Origin: Treponema sp.
GTDB lineage: Bacteria > Spirochaetota > Spirochaetia > Treponematales > Breznakiellaceae
DNA length: 6,059 bases
Direction: 5' to 3'
NCBI GenBank assembly: GCA_031278025.1
Contig: JAITLF010000088.1
Span: forward strand, 1 to 6,059
Positions 5,863-6,059 of this stretch are shown piece after piece; the first letter of the stretch is position 1; each line of letters starts with the position of its first letter. Under the pieces are notes generated by a model. It was given only the letters and a program-made list of their open reading frames with translations. It searched no databases and was not told the DNA's origin. The position numbers were made by a program, and so were the translations under genes.

Positions 5863-6059
5863 ATGAAAACTCTACCCGCCAAAACCTATACACCCCTCTC
5901 CACCTTGAATCAACTCTGCCTGCCGATGGATTCAGGCGTGCTGATCCCCCCGGACGATCCGGTGCGGCTTCTGGTGTTTGTCCTGAAGCGGCTTGATGTG
6001 AACCCCTTCTACGAGGCGTATACCGCATACTGCGAACGGCGGCGGAGGGAGCAGGCCGA
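5863..6059 (+). CDS. transposase N-terminus, IS1182-like (partial, runs off right edge)
   Basis: An open frame of 65 codons starts at ATG 5863 and is still open at the window end. Its sequence, with NQLCLPMDSGVLIPPDDPV at about 16-34 followed by a helix ending LKRLDVNPFYEAY, follows the usual start of IS1182-family DDE transposases. In that family a 'QL-L-P...LIP..H.VR.....V..LDLS.L...Y' pattern opens the N-terminal DUF772-type domain. Here Asp stands where His is common in the 'IPEDH' stretch. The catalytic domain is not in view, so intactness cannot be judged. IS5-type transposases share a similar N-terminal domain and are the main alternative. It lies downstream of a damaged gene, as is common for insertion elements. 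Confidence 0.7.
   Translation, partial: MKTLPAKTYTPLSTLNQLCLPMDSGVLIPPDDPVRLLVFVLKRLDVNPFYEAYTAYCERRRREQA

Noticed and set aside
1..6059. CRISPR array, tRNA, rRNA or riboswitch
   Set aside because: I saw no regularly spaced repeats, no cloverleaf-like segment and no recognisable riboswitch core on either strand.

Overview
The window looks like chromosomal DNA of a GC-rich spirochete, most plausibly a treponeme of the termite-gut type. This rests on three things: the gene order flgN-like / flgK / flgL / fliW / csrA, which as I recall matches the Borrelia and Treponema arrangement; the character of the FlgK and FlgL proteins; and a downstream CsgG-like plus TPR lipoprotein of a kind I recall as abundant in termite-gut treponemes. 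The taxonomic call is inference. No ribosomal RNA or other marker gene is present.

Positions 1-303 are an AT-richer intergenic leader with no convincing gene. It holds a candidate sigma-28 (FliA) promoter at 222-248, followed by a small hairpin in the presumed 5' UTR. Positions 304-4764 form one plus-strand operon for late flagellar assembly. It encodes a FlgN-like export chaperone, the two hook-filament junction proteins FlgK and FlgL, the flagellin-binding antagonist FliW, and the RNA-binding regulator CsrA. Spacing is tight: the flgK ribosome binding site overlaps the flgN stop, and csrA overlaps the fliW stop by one base. A GC-rich hairpin at 4889-4912 probably ends the operon.

Positions 4942-5735 encode a lipoprotein with a CsgG/LpoB-like domain and a TPR. 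Its reading frame is broken by an apparent one-base deletion in a T run near 5137-5140, and its C-terminus looks cut short in the second TPR. After a minus-strand terminator-like hairpin (5812-5846), the first 65 codons of an IS1182-like transposase run off the right edge. The window therefore passes from a conserved, intact flagellar operon into a decaying, mobile-element-associated region.

Functionally, the operon fits hook completion and filament start. FlgN would deliver FlgK and FlgL to the export apparatus. FlgK and FlgL would then form the junction on which the periplasmic filament is built. FliW and CsrA would couple flagellin level to flagellin translation. I see no clearly new multi-gene system. 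The most noteworthy points are the promoter, a calcium-loop-like motif in FlgK, the frameshifted lipoprotein, and the odd leader of the transposase.
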